From NCBI GenBank assembly GCA_024703915.1, contig CP087969.1, positions 3,720,001 to 3,784,000 on the forward strand: DNA of 64,000 bases, read 5' to 3'. The notes beneath the pieces are model-generated. The model was not told the origin of the DNA and ran no database searches. It saw only the letters and a list, made by a program, of their open reading frames with translations. The translations under genes were made by a program, and so were the position numbers. Shown one piece after another: positions 1 through 10,500 of this stretch; the stretch's first letter is position 1, and the number at the start of each line of letters is the position of its first letter. This DNA comes from Massilia sp. H-1. GTDB lineage: Bacteria > Pseudomonadota > Gammaproteobacteria > Burkholderiales > Burkholderiaceae_D.

Positions 1-353
1 GCCACGCCGTCGGGAAAGGCCGCGTGCAGCGCGCCCGGCGCGGCCAGCGGCAGGCGCGACACCAGCGCCACCGATGGCGTGAGACGCTCGGCGCCGGGAT
101 CGGGATCGAAACCGACATGGGTCGCGTCGCGGTACAGGCGGGTGCGGGCCAGCGCCGCGCGCAGCGCCGCCTGCGAGAAAATCTCCTGGAAACCGATCAC
201 GTCGGCGTCGAGCAGGTCGATCTGGCGCGCCGTCCAGTCCAGCTTTGCCTCGTACTCGGCCTCGGTCAGCGGCAGCAGATTGTCGTACAGCTGCTGCCCG
301 GCCGGGGCGAGGTTGAACGCATTGAAGGTGGCAAAGCGGATTTCTTGCTGCAT
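1..353 (-). CDS. Endonuclease/exonuclease/phosphatase (EEP) family protein, 3' end cut by window
   Basis: Reads from an ATG at 353 down to the window edge, so only about the first 117 residues are seen. The start MQQEIRFATFNAFNLAPAG followed by LDADVIGFQEIFS is the typical EEP N-terminus (an N-F-L segment, then the metal-binding QE glutamate), suggesting a Mg-dependent phosphodiesterase or nuclease. The C-terminal catalytic His lies outside the window, so substrate cannot be guessed. It is divergent from the ybaK-like gene, and the 37-bp gap must hold both start regions. Confidence 0.8.
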   Translation of the reverse strand, partial: MQQEIRFATFNAFNLAPAGQQLYDNLLPLTEAEYEAKLDWTARQIDLLDADVIGFQEIFSQAALRAALARTRLYRDATHVGFDPDPGAERLTPSVALVSRLPLAAPGALHAAFPDGV

Positions 354-390
354 AATAAGAAGCTCCTTATTGAATGTTTAGCGTATCACG

Positions 391-882
391 ATGGCCAAGA
401 AAGAGCACATTTCCGAGACCCCGGCGACCCAGTTCCTGCGCAAGCAGGCCGTGGACTTCAGCGAGCATCCGTATGCGTATGAAGAAAAGGGCGGCACCAA
501 GGTGTCGGCGCGCGAGCTCGGCGTGCCCGAACATGAGGTCGTCAAGACCCTGATCATGCAGGATGAGGCGGCCCGTCCGCTGATCGTCCTCATGCATGGT
601 GACTGCAAGGTGTCGACCAAGAATCTGGCGCGCGCGATCGGCTGCAAATCGGTCGAGCCGTGCAAGCCTGAAGTAGCCCAGCGCCATTCCGGCTACCAGG
701 TGGGCGGCACCTCGCCGTTCGGCACGCGCAAGGCGCTGCCCGTGTATGTCGAGGAAAGCATCCTGGGGCTGGACAAGATCTATATCAATGGCGGACGGCG
801 CGGCTATCTGATCGGCATCGCCCCGCAGGTGCTGGTCGCGCAACTGGGCGCCAAGCCCGTCAGCTGCGCGCTGGCCGAGTAA
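391..882 (+). CDS. ybaK: Cys-tRNA(Pro)/Cys-tRNA(Cys) deacylase YbaK/EbsC
   Basis: An intact 163-residue frame, the normal length for YbaK. It opens MAKKEHISETPATQFLRKQ and carries the family core (YEEKGGTKVSARELGVPEHEVVKTL, then GYQVGGTSPFGTRKALPVY). YbaK edits mischarged Cys-tRNA(Pro) in the cytoplasm by hydrolysing the aminoacyl bond. The catalytic lysine would be in the CKVSTKNLARAIG segment, where it sits in other members. The next gene starts 4 bp after the stop, so the two are probably co-transcribed. Confidence 0.93.
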   Translation: MAKKEHISETPATQFLRKQAVDFSEHPYAYEEKGGTKVSARELGVPEHEVVKTLIMQDEAARPLIVLMHGDCKVSTKNLARAIGCKSVEPCKPEVAQRHSGYQVGGTSPFGTRKALPVYVEESILGLDKIYINGGRRGYLIGIAPQVLVAQLGAKPVSCALAE

Positions 883-885
883 GCA

Positions 886-1376
886 ATGAAGCTGGCCACC
901 ATCAGCGGCTGCGGCACCTGGCGCTACCGCCTCGAGCGTGCCGTGGCGCCGCAGGGCCCGGTGTTTGCCTATTTTGGCGTCAATGGTTCGACCGCCACGG
1001 CGAGCGAGGATGACCACACGGTGCGCAAGTGGATTGGTTTTACCGAGCGCAATGGCGGCAGCCGCTTCATCGTCGGCAATGCCTTCGCTTTCCGCGCCAC
1101 CGACGTGCGCGAACTGGCGCAGGCCAGCGACCCGGTCGGGCCGCGCAACCGGCGCCATCTCGCCAACATCATTGCCGAAGCCGACATCCTGGTGCCGTGC
1201 TGGGGCAGCCGCGGCAAGTTGCCGCAGCGCTTGCACGGCCAGCTCGACGCCCTGCGCGAACAACTCTTTGAGGGCTAAGCAAGCCGGTGCGCATCTGGGG
1301 CTTGTCGCAGTCGGGCGACCCCTTGCATCCTTTGACACTCGCGTACCGCTTGCCCTTGGTGGAATGGGTCAGGTAA
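886..1376 (+). CDS. DUF1643 domain protein (one corrupted GCCGGC site)
   Basis: The frame opens [18 protein letters not shown] and continues through [19 protein letters not shown] and [19 protein letters not shown], the pattern of DUF1643 proteins. A stop at 1270-1272 appears to end it, but the next frame continues [18 protein letters not shown] to a stop at 1374-1376, which is the expected DUF1643 C-terminus. Replacing the string near 1268-1275 with GCCGGC joins the halves as FEAGKPVRIWG. Function of the family is unknown. About 163 residues when repaired. Confidence 0.85.
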
Positions 1377-1449
1377 CCTACAGCACCGGACGATGGTGTA
1401 TATTCACGCCCCGGCACCCGCACAATCGGGCATAACAATAGAGAGACAT

Positions 1450-2099
1450 ATGAATACAGCAATTTTCACCATCGTCGCCTACCTGATCGGTTCGATTTCC
1501 TTCGCCGTCGTCATGAGCCGCGTGTTCGGCCTGTCCGACCCGCGCACCTACGGTTCCAAGAACCCCGGCGCGACCAATGTCCTGCGCAGCGGTAACAAGA
1601 AGGCGGCCATCGCCACCCTGATCGGCGACGGCGCCAAGGGCTGGTTCGCGGTCTGGCTGGCAGAGCGCCTGGCCGCCCAGTACGGCGTCGGCGACCTCGG
1701 CATCGCGCTGGTGGCCATTGCCGTGTTCCTGGGACACTTGTATCCGGTATTCTTCCGCTTCGTGGGCGGCAAGGGCGTGGCGACCGCGCTTGGCGTCTTG
1801 CTGGGGCTGAACGTCTGGGTCGGCGTGGCCACCCTGGTGACCTGGCTGGTGATTGCCTACGCTTTCCGCTATTCCTCGCTGGCAGCACTGATTTCCGCCA
1901 TTTTCGCGCCGTTCTATTATGGCCTGCTGTTTGGCACCGACCATGTCGAGCAACTGCTGGCCGTGCTGGTGATGAGCGTGCTGCTGGTGATGCGCCACCG
2001 TGCCAATATCTCCAACCTGCTGGCTGGCAAGGAAAGCCGGATCGGCAGCAAGGCGGACGGTGCCAAGGCCGACGCCAAGGCCAAGGCCAAAAGAAGTAA
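1450..2099 (+). CDS. plsY: Acyl-phosphate:glycerol-3-phosphate acyltransferase PlsY
   Basis: Inner-membrane enzyme that transfers an acyl group from acyl-phosphate to glycerol-3-phosphate, first step of phospholipid synthesis. Seen: a hydrophobic start [19 protein letters not shown], then [14 protein letters not shown] and [15 protein letters not shown], two of the three conserved PlsY loops, among about five membrane segments. The open frame runs on to 2154, but a one-base loss in an A-run near 2090 would restore a Lys-rich tail stopping at 2097-2099, the usual PlsY ending; I use that end. The ATG at 1450 is preceded by an AG-rich stretch. Confidence 0.93.
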
Positions 2100-2164
2100 T
2101 CCACGACGCGGATTTCCGGCAGGCCCTAAAATAGGGGGATATTCATCTCTCTGAGGGCCTTGCC

Positions 2165-2815
2165 GTGAACAAGCTGCGTATCGATTTCGTTTCCGACATT
2201 TCCTGTCCCTGGTGCGTGATCGGCCTCAAGTCGCTCGAGCAGGCGCTGGACAAGGTGGCCGACGTTGCCACCGCCGAACTGCACTTCCACCCCTTCGAAC
2301 TCAATCCCCAGATGGCGCCGGAAGGCGAGGACATCGGCGAGCACCTGGCGCGCAAGTATGGCGCGTCCGAAGAACAGGGCGCCCAAACCCGCGAGGCGAT
2401 CCGCGCCCGTGGTGCCGAACTCGGCTTCCAGTTCGAGATGGGCAAGCGCAGCCGCATCTACAACACCTTCGACGCGCACCGCCTGTTGCACTGGGCCGAC
2501 ATGCAGGGCCGCCAGAAGGAATTGAAAATGGCCCTGTTCTCGGCCTACTTCACGGGCGGCGAAAACCCGGGCTCGCACGAGGTGCTGGTGCGGGTGGCTG
2601 GCGAAGTCGGGCTCGACACCGCGGAAGCGACCGAGGTACTTGCCAGCGGCGCCTATGCCGACGAAGTGCGCGAGGAAGAAGCCTTCTTCCAGCGCCAGGG
2701 CATTTCCGCCGTACCGGCCATTATCATCAACCAGCGCCATCTGATCTCCGGCGGCCAGCCGCCCGAGGTATTCGAGCAGGCGCTGCGTCAGATTGCCGCC
2801 CAAACCGCAGACTAA
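2165..2815 (+). CDS. DsbA-like oxidoreductase, FrnE subfamily
   Basis: 216 residues from a GTG start. It begins MNKLRIDFVSDISCPWCVIG with a CPWC redox motif at residues 14-17 and has the cis-proline region GISAVPAIIIN and the typical end SGGQPPEVFEQALRQIA. FrnE/2-hydroxychromene-2-carboxylate isomerase-like members are cytoplasmic thiol-disulfide oxidoreductases; no signal peptide is visible here. The frame is intact. The 170 bp downstream separates it from the transporter operon. Confidence 0.88.
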   Translation: MNKLRIDFVSDISCPWCVIGLKSLEQALDKVADVATAELHFHPFELNPQMAPEGEDIGEHLARKYGASEEQGAQTREAIRARGAELGFQFEMGKRSRIYNTFDAHRLLHWADMQGRQKELKMALFSAYFTGGENPGSHEVLVRVAGEVGLDTAEATEVLASGAYADEVREEEAFFQRQGISAVPAIIINQRHLISGGQPPEVFEQALRQIAAQTAD

Positions 2816-2988
2816 GCAAGCCATGCATCGCGGCCGCACTCCGTTTTGGTGCGCCGCACAAAAACGGTGCTGAAAAAGTCATCAAGCCGGGCATTTGCGC
2901 CCGGTCTCCCCTTGTTCCCCGCTGGCACGCCCCTTGCTGGAAGTCATGGTGATGGCAGGCGCACGCCTGTTAAAAACAAGAGGGACAC

Positions 2989-4227
2989 ATGACGACCGAG
3001 GACAAGACCAACCTGCTTCGCCGCAACCTGCTCAAGGTAGGCGCTGCCGCATCGCTGACTGGCCTGGCCAGCGGCGGCGTATTCGCCATCGCTCCGACAA
3101 GCCTGAACTGGACACCGTCAAGGTCGGGTTCATCCCGCTGACCGATTGCGCTTCCGTGGTGATGGCGTCGGTGCTGGGCTTCGACAAGAAGTACGGCATC
3201 AAGATTGTCCCGTCCAAGGAATCGTCCTGGGCCAGCGTGCGCGACAAGCTGGTCAATGGCGAGCTCGACGCGGCTCACGTCCTGTACGGCCTGATCTACG
3301 GCGTGCAAACCGGCATTGGCGGCGCCCAGAAGGACATGGCGATCCTGATGAACCTGAACCACAACGGCCAGGCCATCACGCTGTCGAAGAAAGTGTCGGA
3401 CAAGGGCGGCGTGGATGGCGCCTCGCTCGCCAAGCTGATGAAAACCGACAAACGCGAGTATTCGTTTGCCCAGACCTTCCCGACCGGCACCCACGCGATG
3501 TGGCTGTATTACTGGCTCGCCAGCTACGGTATTAATCCCATGAAGGATGCGAAGGTCATCACCGTGCCGCCGCCGCAAATGGTGGCCAATATGCAGGGTC
3601 GGCAACATGGACGGCTTCTGCGTGGGCGAGCCGTGGAACCACCGCGCCATCGTCGACGGCGTCGGCGTGACGGCGGCCACCACCCAGGACATCTGGAAAG
3701 ACCATCCCGAGAAAACGCTGGGCACGACGCTCGAGTGGGTCAAGAAGCATCCGAACACGGCGCGCGCTGGTGGCGGCCGTGCTCGAAGCGAGCAAGTGGA
3801 TCGACGCTTCTACTTGTCGAACAAGACCAAGATGGCCGACACGATTGCCGACAAGTCTTACGTGAACACTTCGGTCGACGTGATCAACCAGCGCATTTTG
3901 GGCCGCTACCAGAACGGCATGGGCCGCACCTGGGACGATCCGAACTACATGAAGTTTTACAACGACGGCCTGGTCAACTATCCCTATTTGTCCGACGGCA
4001 TGTGGTTCATGACCCAGCACAAGCGCTGGGGCTTGCTCAAGGGCGAGCCGGACTACCTGGCAACCGCGAGCAGCGTCAACCAGGTCAAGCTGTATGCCGA
4101 AGCGGCGGCCATGGCCAAGGTCAGCGTGCCGAAGTCGCCCATGCGCTCAGTCAAGATGATCGACGGCACCGTGTGGGACGGCAAGAATCCGAAGGCCTAT
4201 GCCGACGCGTTCACCATCAAAGCGTAA
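2989..4227 (+). CDS. nrtA: Nitrate/bicarbonate-type ABC transporter substrate-binding protein (NrtA/CmpA family)
   Basis: Periplasmic ligand binder of a nitrate-type importer. The N-terminus has a twin-arginine signal (RRNLLKVGAAASLTGLASGG), then VKVGFIPLTDCASVVMASV, the standard NrtA opening. The frame breaks near 3100, 3597, 3770 and 3805 by one or two bases each; the joined protein reads through GNMDGFCVGEPWNHRAIVDG and YPYLSDGMWFMTQHKRWG, both NrtA hallmarks. About 410 residues. It is followed after 15 bp by permease and ATPase genes. Nitrate is the family ligand; a related oxyanion cannot be excluded. Confidence 0.9.
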
Positions 4228-4242
4228 TCAGCGGAGGATGTC

Positions 4243-5151
4243 ATGAGTGCAGTATTGAATCCGGCGACGTGTTCGCCAGTGGCCGTCCCGCTTGAAAAGA
4301 CGGTGCACGACAAGGTGCCGCGCAGCCAGCGGCTGGCCAACAAGGGCATCACGCTGGCCAACGGCAAGTCGCGTTCGCGCGCTGGCGCTGTCGGTGTTGC
4401 CGCCCGTGCTAGGCGTCGGTTTGCTGATCCTGTTGTGGCAGATACTGTCGGTGAACAACAGCGCGTTCCCGACGCCGCTGGTGACCTTCAACGAGGCGGT
4501 CAAGATGTTTTCCGACCCGTTCTACAGCAATGGTCCGAACGACCAGGGAATCGGCTGGAACATCCTGGCTTCGCTCAAGCGCGTGGGCGTCGGGTTCGGG
4601 CTGGCGGCGCTGGTCGGCATTCCGCTCGGCTTCATGATCGGGCGCTTCAAGTTCCTGGCCTAAGCATGTTCAATCCCATCATCAGCTTGCTGAAACCGGT
4701 CTCGCCGCTGGCGTGGCTGCCGATTGGCTTGCTGGTGTTCAAGTCGGCGCACCCGGCGGCGATCTGGTCGATCTTCATCTGTTCGATCTGGCCGATGATC
4801 ATCAACACTGCCGTGGGCGTGCAGCGCGTGCCGCAGGACTACATGAACGTGGCGCGCGTGCTCAATCTGTCGGAATGGAAAATCCTCACGCGCATCCTGT
4901 TCCCGTCCGTGCTGCCTTACATGCTGACCGGCGTGCGGCTGGCGATCGGCACCGCCTGGCTGGTGATCGTGGCGGCCGAAATGCTGACCGGCGGCGTTGG
5001 CATCGGCTTCTGGGTATGGGACGAGTGGAACAATTTGAATGTGCCGCACATCATCATCGCCATTGTCGTGATCGGGGTGGTCGGCCTGATCCTGGAACAA
5101 GCGCTGGTGGCACTGGCCAAAGCCTTCACCTACGAAGAAGCGGGGAATTGA
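4243..5151 (+). CDS. nrtB: Nitrate-type ABC transporter permease (NrtB family)
   Basis: Inner-membrane permease partner of the binding protein upstream. The N-terminus is in one frame, the middle (ALALSVLPPVLGVGLLILLWQ) in another, and the C-terminal half (LLKPVSPLAWLPIGLLVF) back in the first. The breaks are a GC-run shortening near 4378 and a scrambled GCCGGC near 4658, which repairs to FLAGMFNPIISLLKP. The EAA-type loop appears as NVARVLNLSEWKILTRILFP. About 300 residues. The ATPase gene starts 2 bp after its stop. Confidence 0.9.
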   Translation: MSAVLNPATCSPVAVPLEKTVHDKVPRSQRLANKGITLANGKSRSRAGAVGVAARARRRFADPVVADTVGEQQRVPDAAGDLQRGGQDVFRPVLQQWSERPGNRLEHPGFAQARGRRVRAGGAGRHSARLHDRALQVPGLSMFNPIISLLKPVSPLAWLPIGLLVFKSAHPAAIWSIFICSIWPMIINTAVGVQRVPQDYMNVARVLNLSEWKILTRILFPSVLPYMLTGVRLAIGTAWLVIVAAEMLTGGVGIGFWVWDEWNNLNVPHIIIAIVVIGVVGLILEQALVALAKAFTYEEAGN

Positions 5152-5152
5152 T

Positions 5153-5956
5153 ATGAACAGCAAATTCATCGATGTGCGCGATGCCGAGATGGTGTTCGAC
5201 ACGCGCAGTGGCAGCTTCCACGCGCTGACCAAGGTCAATCTGACGGTTGCGCAAGGCGAATTCATCACGCTGATCGGGCACTCCGGCTGCGGCAAGTCGA
5301 CACTGCTCAATCTGCTGGCCGGGCTGACCACGGCCACTGAGGGCGCGCTGATCTGCGCCGGGCGCGAGATCGCCGGGCCTTCGCCAGAGCGCGCGGTCGT
5401 GTTCCAGAATCACTCGCTGCTGCCGTGGCTCACCTGCTTTGAGAACGTGTACCTGGCGGTCGAGCGCGTGTTCGGTGCGAGGGAGAACAAGCTGCAATTG
5501 CGCGAACGCACGGCGCAGGCGCTGGAACTGGTTGGCCTTAGCGCTGCCAGCGGCAAGCGTCCGAACGAAATTTCCGGCGGCATGAAACAGCGCGTGGGCA
5601 TCGCGCGCCCTTGTCGATGGAGCCGAAGGTGCTGTTGCTCGACGAACCGTTCGGCGCGCTCGATGCGCTGACCCGCGCGCATCTGCAGGACGAGTTGCTG
5701 CGCATCGTGGCCAAGACCGGCTCGACCGTGGTGATGGTCACCCACGATGTGGACGAGGCGGTGCTGCTGTCGGACCGGATCGTGATGATGACCAACGGCC
5801 CGGCCGCGACCATAGGCGAGATCGTGTCGGTGCGCCTGCCGCGCCCGCGGCGAACGCGTGGAGCTGGCGCATGATCCGCTGTATATCGAGTACCGGACGA
5901 CGGTGCTGGAATTCCTGTATCGGCGCCAGGCAAGGCCGCAGAAGCAGGCGGCGTAA
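5153..5956 (+). CDS. nrtC: Nitrate-type ABC transporter ATP-binding protein (NrtC/NrtD family)
   Basis: Cytoplasmic ATPase of the importer. It shows Walker [10 protein letters not shown], the Q-loop [12 protein letters not shown], signature [15 protein letters not shown], Walker [17 protein letters not shown] and the H-loop VTHDVDEA. An extra C near 5608 and an indel near 5845-5870 split the frame; repaired, it ends near [18 protein letters not shown] at 5956. About 267 residues, the usual length for an NrtD-type single-domain subunit rather than the longer NrtC with a fused binding domain. Confidence 0.9.
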
Positions 5957-6062
5957 GGACGGATTGCAAAAGACGAACATGCGCAGCGTCGTTCTCGGTG
6001 AGCGGCTGCTGCGTTGCACAGGCGTTGTTGTGCTTAAGCCATCTGGCTATCGCATGCGCTTG

Positions 6063-6084
6063 CCCCAGCCCCAGCCCCAGCCCC
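6063..6084. repeat. CCCCAG hexanucleotide microsatellite (3.7 copies)
   Basis: Three full CCCCAG units plus CCCC in the 303-bp stretch between the transporter operon and the next convergent gene. I see no credible gene in 5957-6259, which is less GC-rich than the operon and marks the edge of the RHS island. The repeat may be slippage-prone but sits in no recognised gene. Confidence 0.8.
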
Positions 6085-6259
6085 GCTTGAAGATCTGGTC
6101 TCCAGTATTTTTCTGTAGCTATTCTTGCGAGATCAATTGGATAGAACCGGCAGAATTTCTCGCTAGGAAGCACGGTGAGCTCATGATCGTGGTCAGTGCG
6201 TTTCTGCAATGCTTGATTTTTACGAACCATTGTGAGGGCTTTCGACGTGCAAGACGCAA

Positions 6260-6679
6260 CTAGCTTTTGTCCTTCGTTACCTGAGTCTGCGCGCACATGT
6301 AGTAGACGATATCGATAGTCCCGGAATCAAATACGAAACATGCGTGATTAGTGGTGGGAGTTTTCTTAAAGTAGAATGCACTGACCAACAAAGGTGCTCC
6401 TTTATCAAATAGTGCTCTAACTTTTGTTTCGTCGGAAAATCTTTCTCCAGCGCTTCCGATCCACTCAACTCCTGTGAAAGTAATTTGTAGCTCAACGTCA
6501 AAATCTTGCGTGAATTTTGCGTTTCGCTTAAACAAATTTCTCAGCGAATTGAACATGGATTTCCAGTCCGCCCCGACAATTGGGCAATGGAAAGTAAGCG
6601 TAACACTTTCCTTTTTTACTTGAACATCGCAGAGTTCCGTGTTCTCAATCTCATAGTCATCAAAATCAGGGAAATCCAT
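6260..6679 (-). CDS. Hypothetical protein, candidate immunity protein of the RHS island
   Basis: An intact 139-residue frame (MDFPDFDDYEIENTELCDVQ) with low GC and AT-rich codons unlike the flanking chromosome. It is acidic near the start and has alternating beta-like stretches (SVTLTFHCPIVG, VELQITFTGVEWIG). No signal peptide or membrane segment is seen. I do not recognise the family. Its position downstream of an RHS toxin gene, same strand and similar composition, is what one expects of an immunity gene; this is inference from context only. Confidence 0.55.
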   Translation of the reverse strand: MDFPDFDDYEIENTELCDVQVKKESVTLTFHCPIVGADWKSMFNSLRNLFKRNAKFTQDFDVELQITFTGVEWIGSAGERFSDETKVRALFDKGAPLLVSAFYFKKTPTTNHACFVFDSGTIDIVYYMCAQTQVTKDKS

Positions 6680-6827
6680 AGACTCAGTCGCACCCGCAAG
6701 AGTTATTAATAGCGGCCCCTATTCCGCTACCCAACACGCCAGACTCACCTATTGTCGCTTGCAAAGGATGTGCGCCGCTGCTCTTTTGAATGGCCCACTC
6801 CTGTGATCATGCGGCAAGAAGTTACTT

Positions 6828-6930
6828 CGTCAGGCTTGCACAGGCAGAGGGGATTCTTTCCGCTTGGCCGTGTTTCGATGGTCACCGGGTTGGCATATCC
6901 CGAAATGTTGGCGAATCGCGAATTGCGCCG
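6828..6930. repeat. Imperfect flanking repeat, copy A
   Basis: Starts CGTCAGGCTTGCACAGGCAG and runs through GGATTCTTTCCGC, GATGGTCACCG and GAAATGTTGGCGAATCGC. It aligns with 11260-11365 at roughly three matches in four. On the minus strand both copies lie upstream of a gene (here the 6679 gene, there the RHS gene). The surrounding 6680-7074 interval has no convincing gene. It could be a degenerate insertion-sequence end or a duplicated RHS promoter region. Confidence 0.6.
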
Positions 6931-7074
6931 CGTACAGGGGATTTTTTTGGATTTGTGAGCTGTCAGTCTGTGGAGTGACGAATTCGATGCAATATTGTCG
7001 TCGCTGGCAAGTGCCAGGACGTCAGAAAATGTATGTAATCTACATCCGGTGTCATTGGAAAATGTCTGAGCTAA

Positions 7075-7461
7075 TTAGAACGGCACACAAGAGTACTCTG
7101 TTAGGTCGCGCTCGGGTTCGAATTTTCTTGGGTAGAATGGAGCTTGAATAGCTAGTGTGCAAACATCCGCGCCAGGCAGAACCACTAGTTGATCGCCATT
7201 TCTTGTAAGCAAAACAAACCCAGATTCAGCTTCACACTCATTCGAAATGTGCACAAGTTTTTGAAGTGCGAGCACGTCTCCCCAATATTCCGGCAATTGT
7301 TCCATTTGAGGCAGATCTCCGTCGGCGGCAATCTCGAATATGAGCGTGCCAATTTCTTCCCAGTTAGCCAGATCATGCATTGCCACACCCACGCGGATGG
7401 TTCGGCCATCGCACAATCGCAACCAAAGAGTAGATGGAGGGCCAATCCTCGGCGAGTTCAT
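7075..7461 (-). CDS. Hypothetical protein, candidate cognate immunity to the RHS toxin tip
   Basis: An intact 128-residue frame starting MNSPRIGPPSTLWLRLCDGR, placed directly after the RHS gene on the same strand with about 100 bp between. It is small, acidic and soluble-looking (YWGDVLALQKLVHISNECEA), with no signal peptide. Immunity proteins of polymorphic toxins are normally encoded immediately 3' of the toxin, so this is the best candidate. The family itself is not recognised. Confidence 0.55.
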   Translation of the reverse strand: MNSPRIGPPSTLWLRLCDGRTIRVGVAMHDLANWEEIGTLIFEIAADGDLPQMEQLPEYWGDVLALQKLVHISNECEAESGFVLLTRNGDQLVVLPGADVCTLAIQAPFYPRKFEPERDLTEYSCVPF

Positions 7462-7557
7462 GTAGCGTACGCACGCAAGCCACTCATGAAACTAGCAGCA
7501 AGAGACGGCGCAGAGTCTATATCGAAGTTCAACTTGGTTTTCACTAGTCCTCCCGAA

Positions 7558-10500
7558 TTAATAGTGAAGAGTCTCCGGAAGTTTGTTGTCGCTTCCTGGA
7601 ATTTCAATGCGAGGCCCATCTTGCGGATTCTTGGTGCCCGGTCGAATCCATATACCGTTGTCACCAACCTGCGAACCTGGGATCTTGCTGCGGCTATCGT
7701 TCTCAGGGAAAGCATGCCCAGTACCGCCAGTCAGTTTATCAAAGTCATCTTGCGCATTGCCTGTTCCTCCGTTTTCTGGTGTGAGCGGCCCACTCTTGTG
7801 GCGTTTTCCGCCTATCGCTGGACCTGCGAGGGGGCCTTGTTCGCCAACCAAAATGTCCGGTGCTGGCGGACATTTCGAGTCTTCAGTTGAATTGTTCTGA
7901 AGGGGGAGGGTGGCCGTGTTGCTTCCACCTTGAGAGTAAATTCCGCCCCCTATGATTACAGTGACGCTTAGCCACGCATGCTTAAGCATTGATGCACATA
8001 CGCGTGCGGCGAAGATTGCCTCTCCGATACACAAGTCCTCCAAACACAGTCCGCGAGGGTCAGCAAAGCTCAGCGGATTTCCGCCGACATAGGCGTAAGT
8101 GTTGAGTCCCCCTCTTAGTCCTATAGGATCTGATTGGACGTATTGACCTTTCCATGAACGCCATATTCAAAGTCAATGCGATTGCCACTCGGATAGGTCA
8201 TCGAAACAATGTGGCCGGTACCACTACCGCTTTTCCCGTATTCGTATTGAAGCGCAGAAACGTTTTGCTGCCGCGCTGTTTCCAACGGTTTGAACCCGCG
8301 CCTGTAACCGCCCAAAATCATCATAGGAAAACGTGCTTTTGCCGGAATCGTCGAACATCGTGGTTAGTCGCCCGACGGCACTGGAACCGCGCGCGCCATA
8401 CTCAAAGGTGCTGCTTCCAATTTGCGTGACCCGCAGAGCAGCATCGTGTCGGTATTCAGTAACGATACCGCGTGCGTCTCGAATCGACACCAGACTGCCG
8501 GTGTCGTCATACTCGTATTTGGTGCTACCTGTATCCGGGCTGTTCATCGCCGTTCGACGCCCGTATCCGTCCAGCGTATAGCGGGTCGTCAGTTTGCGCG
8601 GGTCGGTAACGCTGGTTATCCGGTCTTGATGATCGTAGCCATTTCGAGACCGACGGCGCGCTCTTGCCCGGCATGGCCGGAGGCAAGTTCACCTTTGCCA
8701 CGCGTTCAAGATTATCGAACTCGGCGGTGGTGACGCGGCCCAGCGCGTCGGTTACCGTTCTCAGGTTACCTCCGCGGTCGTACTGGTAAGTAGTTGCCGA
8801 CGCCTGTGGGTCGCTTTGAATGCTCTCCAAGCGACTAAGCGCGTCGAAAACGCTCGTACGTGCCTGAATCAACTCGCCGCTGTGGTTGCGCAGCTCTTCT
8901 CGCGTGATATTGCCCATCCCGTCCAAGTCTAGCCGTACTTGGTTGCCGACACCGTCGCTCAGGCTGCGCAACCGGTGTGCGTCATCGTAACCGAGGATTG
9001 CGGCAGAGCCATCTGGAGCGACTATACCGGTCAGTTGTCCGATGCCATCATATGAAAGCCGTGTGATCGCGGCGTCGCCATTGCGGCCTGTGACAGTGCT
9101 GGATTCGAGGCGCTGCATGGTGCCGTAGACGTGTGAGAAGAACACCGTCGGCACGCAAGATTCGGCTTGGATTGCCCCCTTTACTGTATTCTAGGAATCT
9201 CGTCACTTCATCAGCGGCGTTTTCAGAGCTGGCCAAGTCGCCCTTCGTATGACTTTCTGTTGTGTTGTCGTAGTAGGCGTTGCTGATCCTTTCCTCTTGG
9301 CCATGAGTGTCGGCAGGTCCTGTACGCTTGAGCAGTCGGCCGTCGGTGTTGTAGCTGTAGCGCCAGGTTCGCGGGCGGCCATCGGGTTGCGCGGTGAAAC
9401 CGGCCGCCCCATTCATGTCGAGGGTTGCCTGAATTGTTTTAGAGCACAGAACAATGATTGGCCTTCCGTTCGGAAGGGTCGCATTATCGGCACAATTTGC
9501 CAGATTGCCATTGCCATCAAGTTGACCATTGTAGACATACTGCGTGGTTTGCCCAGGACCTGCTATTGCTGTTGGAATCGCCACTTCGGGATGCCATCGC
9601 GTGCTAGTCCGGCGGCTGCCGGAGGCGATGGCGGCTGTTGCGCTGGCCGGACACGCGTCCCGAGATGACAGTCCCACGACCTCGCTCGTTACCAACCCGC
9701 GCGAAGGCTCGTTGATAAAGCAGGTTTTCCGTTCATTGAAATCGATAATGCTGCTTAGCCCACCGCGACTGTCGTAGGTGATCTTGCTTGCGCCCGGCCC
9801 ACATCCAGCCCCACTGGGTTGGCTCACCTTGGCAATGAGGCTAGACCGAGCCATAATTGTATGTTAGGTTGAATTCGCGTTGCGTTCCCAGAGGGTCGGT
9901 GATGATGCGCTTATCTCTTGCGGGGTATGCGAACGTGTAGCGGCGGGTTCCGCCAGCATGTTCTGATAACACCGCTTGACCGTTTGCGTTGTATTCGTAT
10001 TTTGCGAACCGGATTCCGTTTTCATCGGTTATGCCGGTGAGGAAGTGGCGGTTTTCTGGTGCTTCGTAATGGTAGCTTTTTGTTGCGAACGGAGGTTCGC
10101 CTGCGATGGAAAAATCCACAGTTTTCAGCCGCTCTGTACCGACAATTTCGGTACTGTCGTCGGACTTAGACCTTTCGTAACCGTAGCTAGCTGTGCCTGT
10201 GGGGCCAATGATTGACACCACGGCCTCGCCACTCCACTTGATCGTGAGTGTGCGCCCGCCTGCGTCCGCAATCGTCGACAGCTTGTTGTCTGGGCCGTAG
10301 CCATAGAACTGCCCGATTCCGCTTCTTGTGTGCGTGCTGACCAGCAAGAATTTCCCGTTAACTTTCATGAAACGTTCGACGTTGCCGTCACGCGTTGTCA
10401 ATGCCCAGTCGTCGAAAGCGGCATTGAGACTACGAATCGTTTCGCGTTTGTCGTGAATCGATACATATGTTCCCGAATCGAGTCGATAAAATTCGAAGTA

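Noticed and set aside
367..1338. 323-residue minus-strand ORF
   Set aside because: Antisense to ybaK and the DUF1643 gene, both clearly recognised.
6063..6084. CCCCAG repeat as a phase-variation switch
   Set aside because: It is in no gene or promoter that I can identify.
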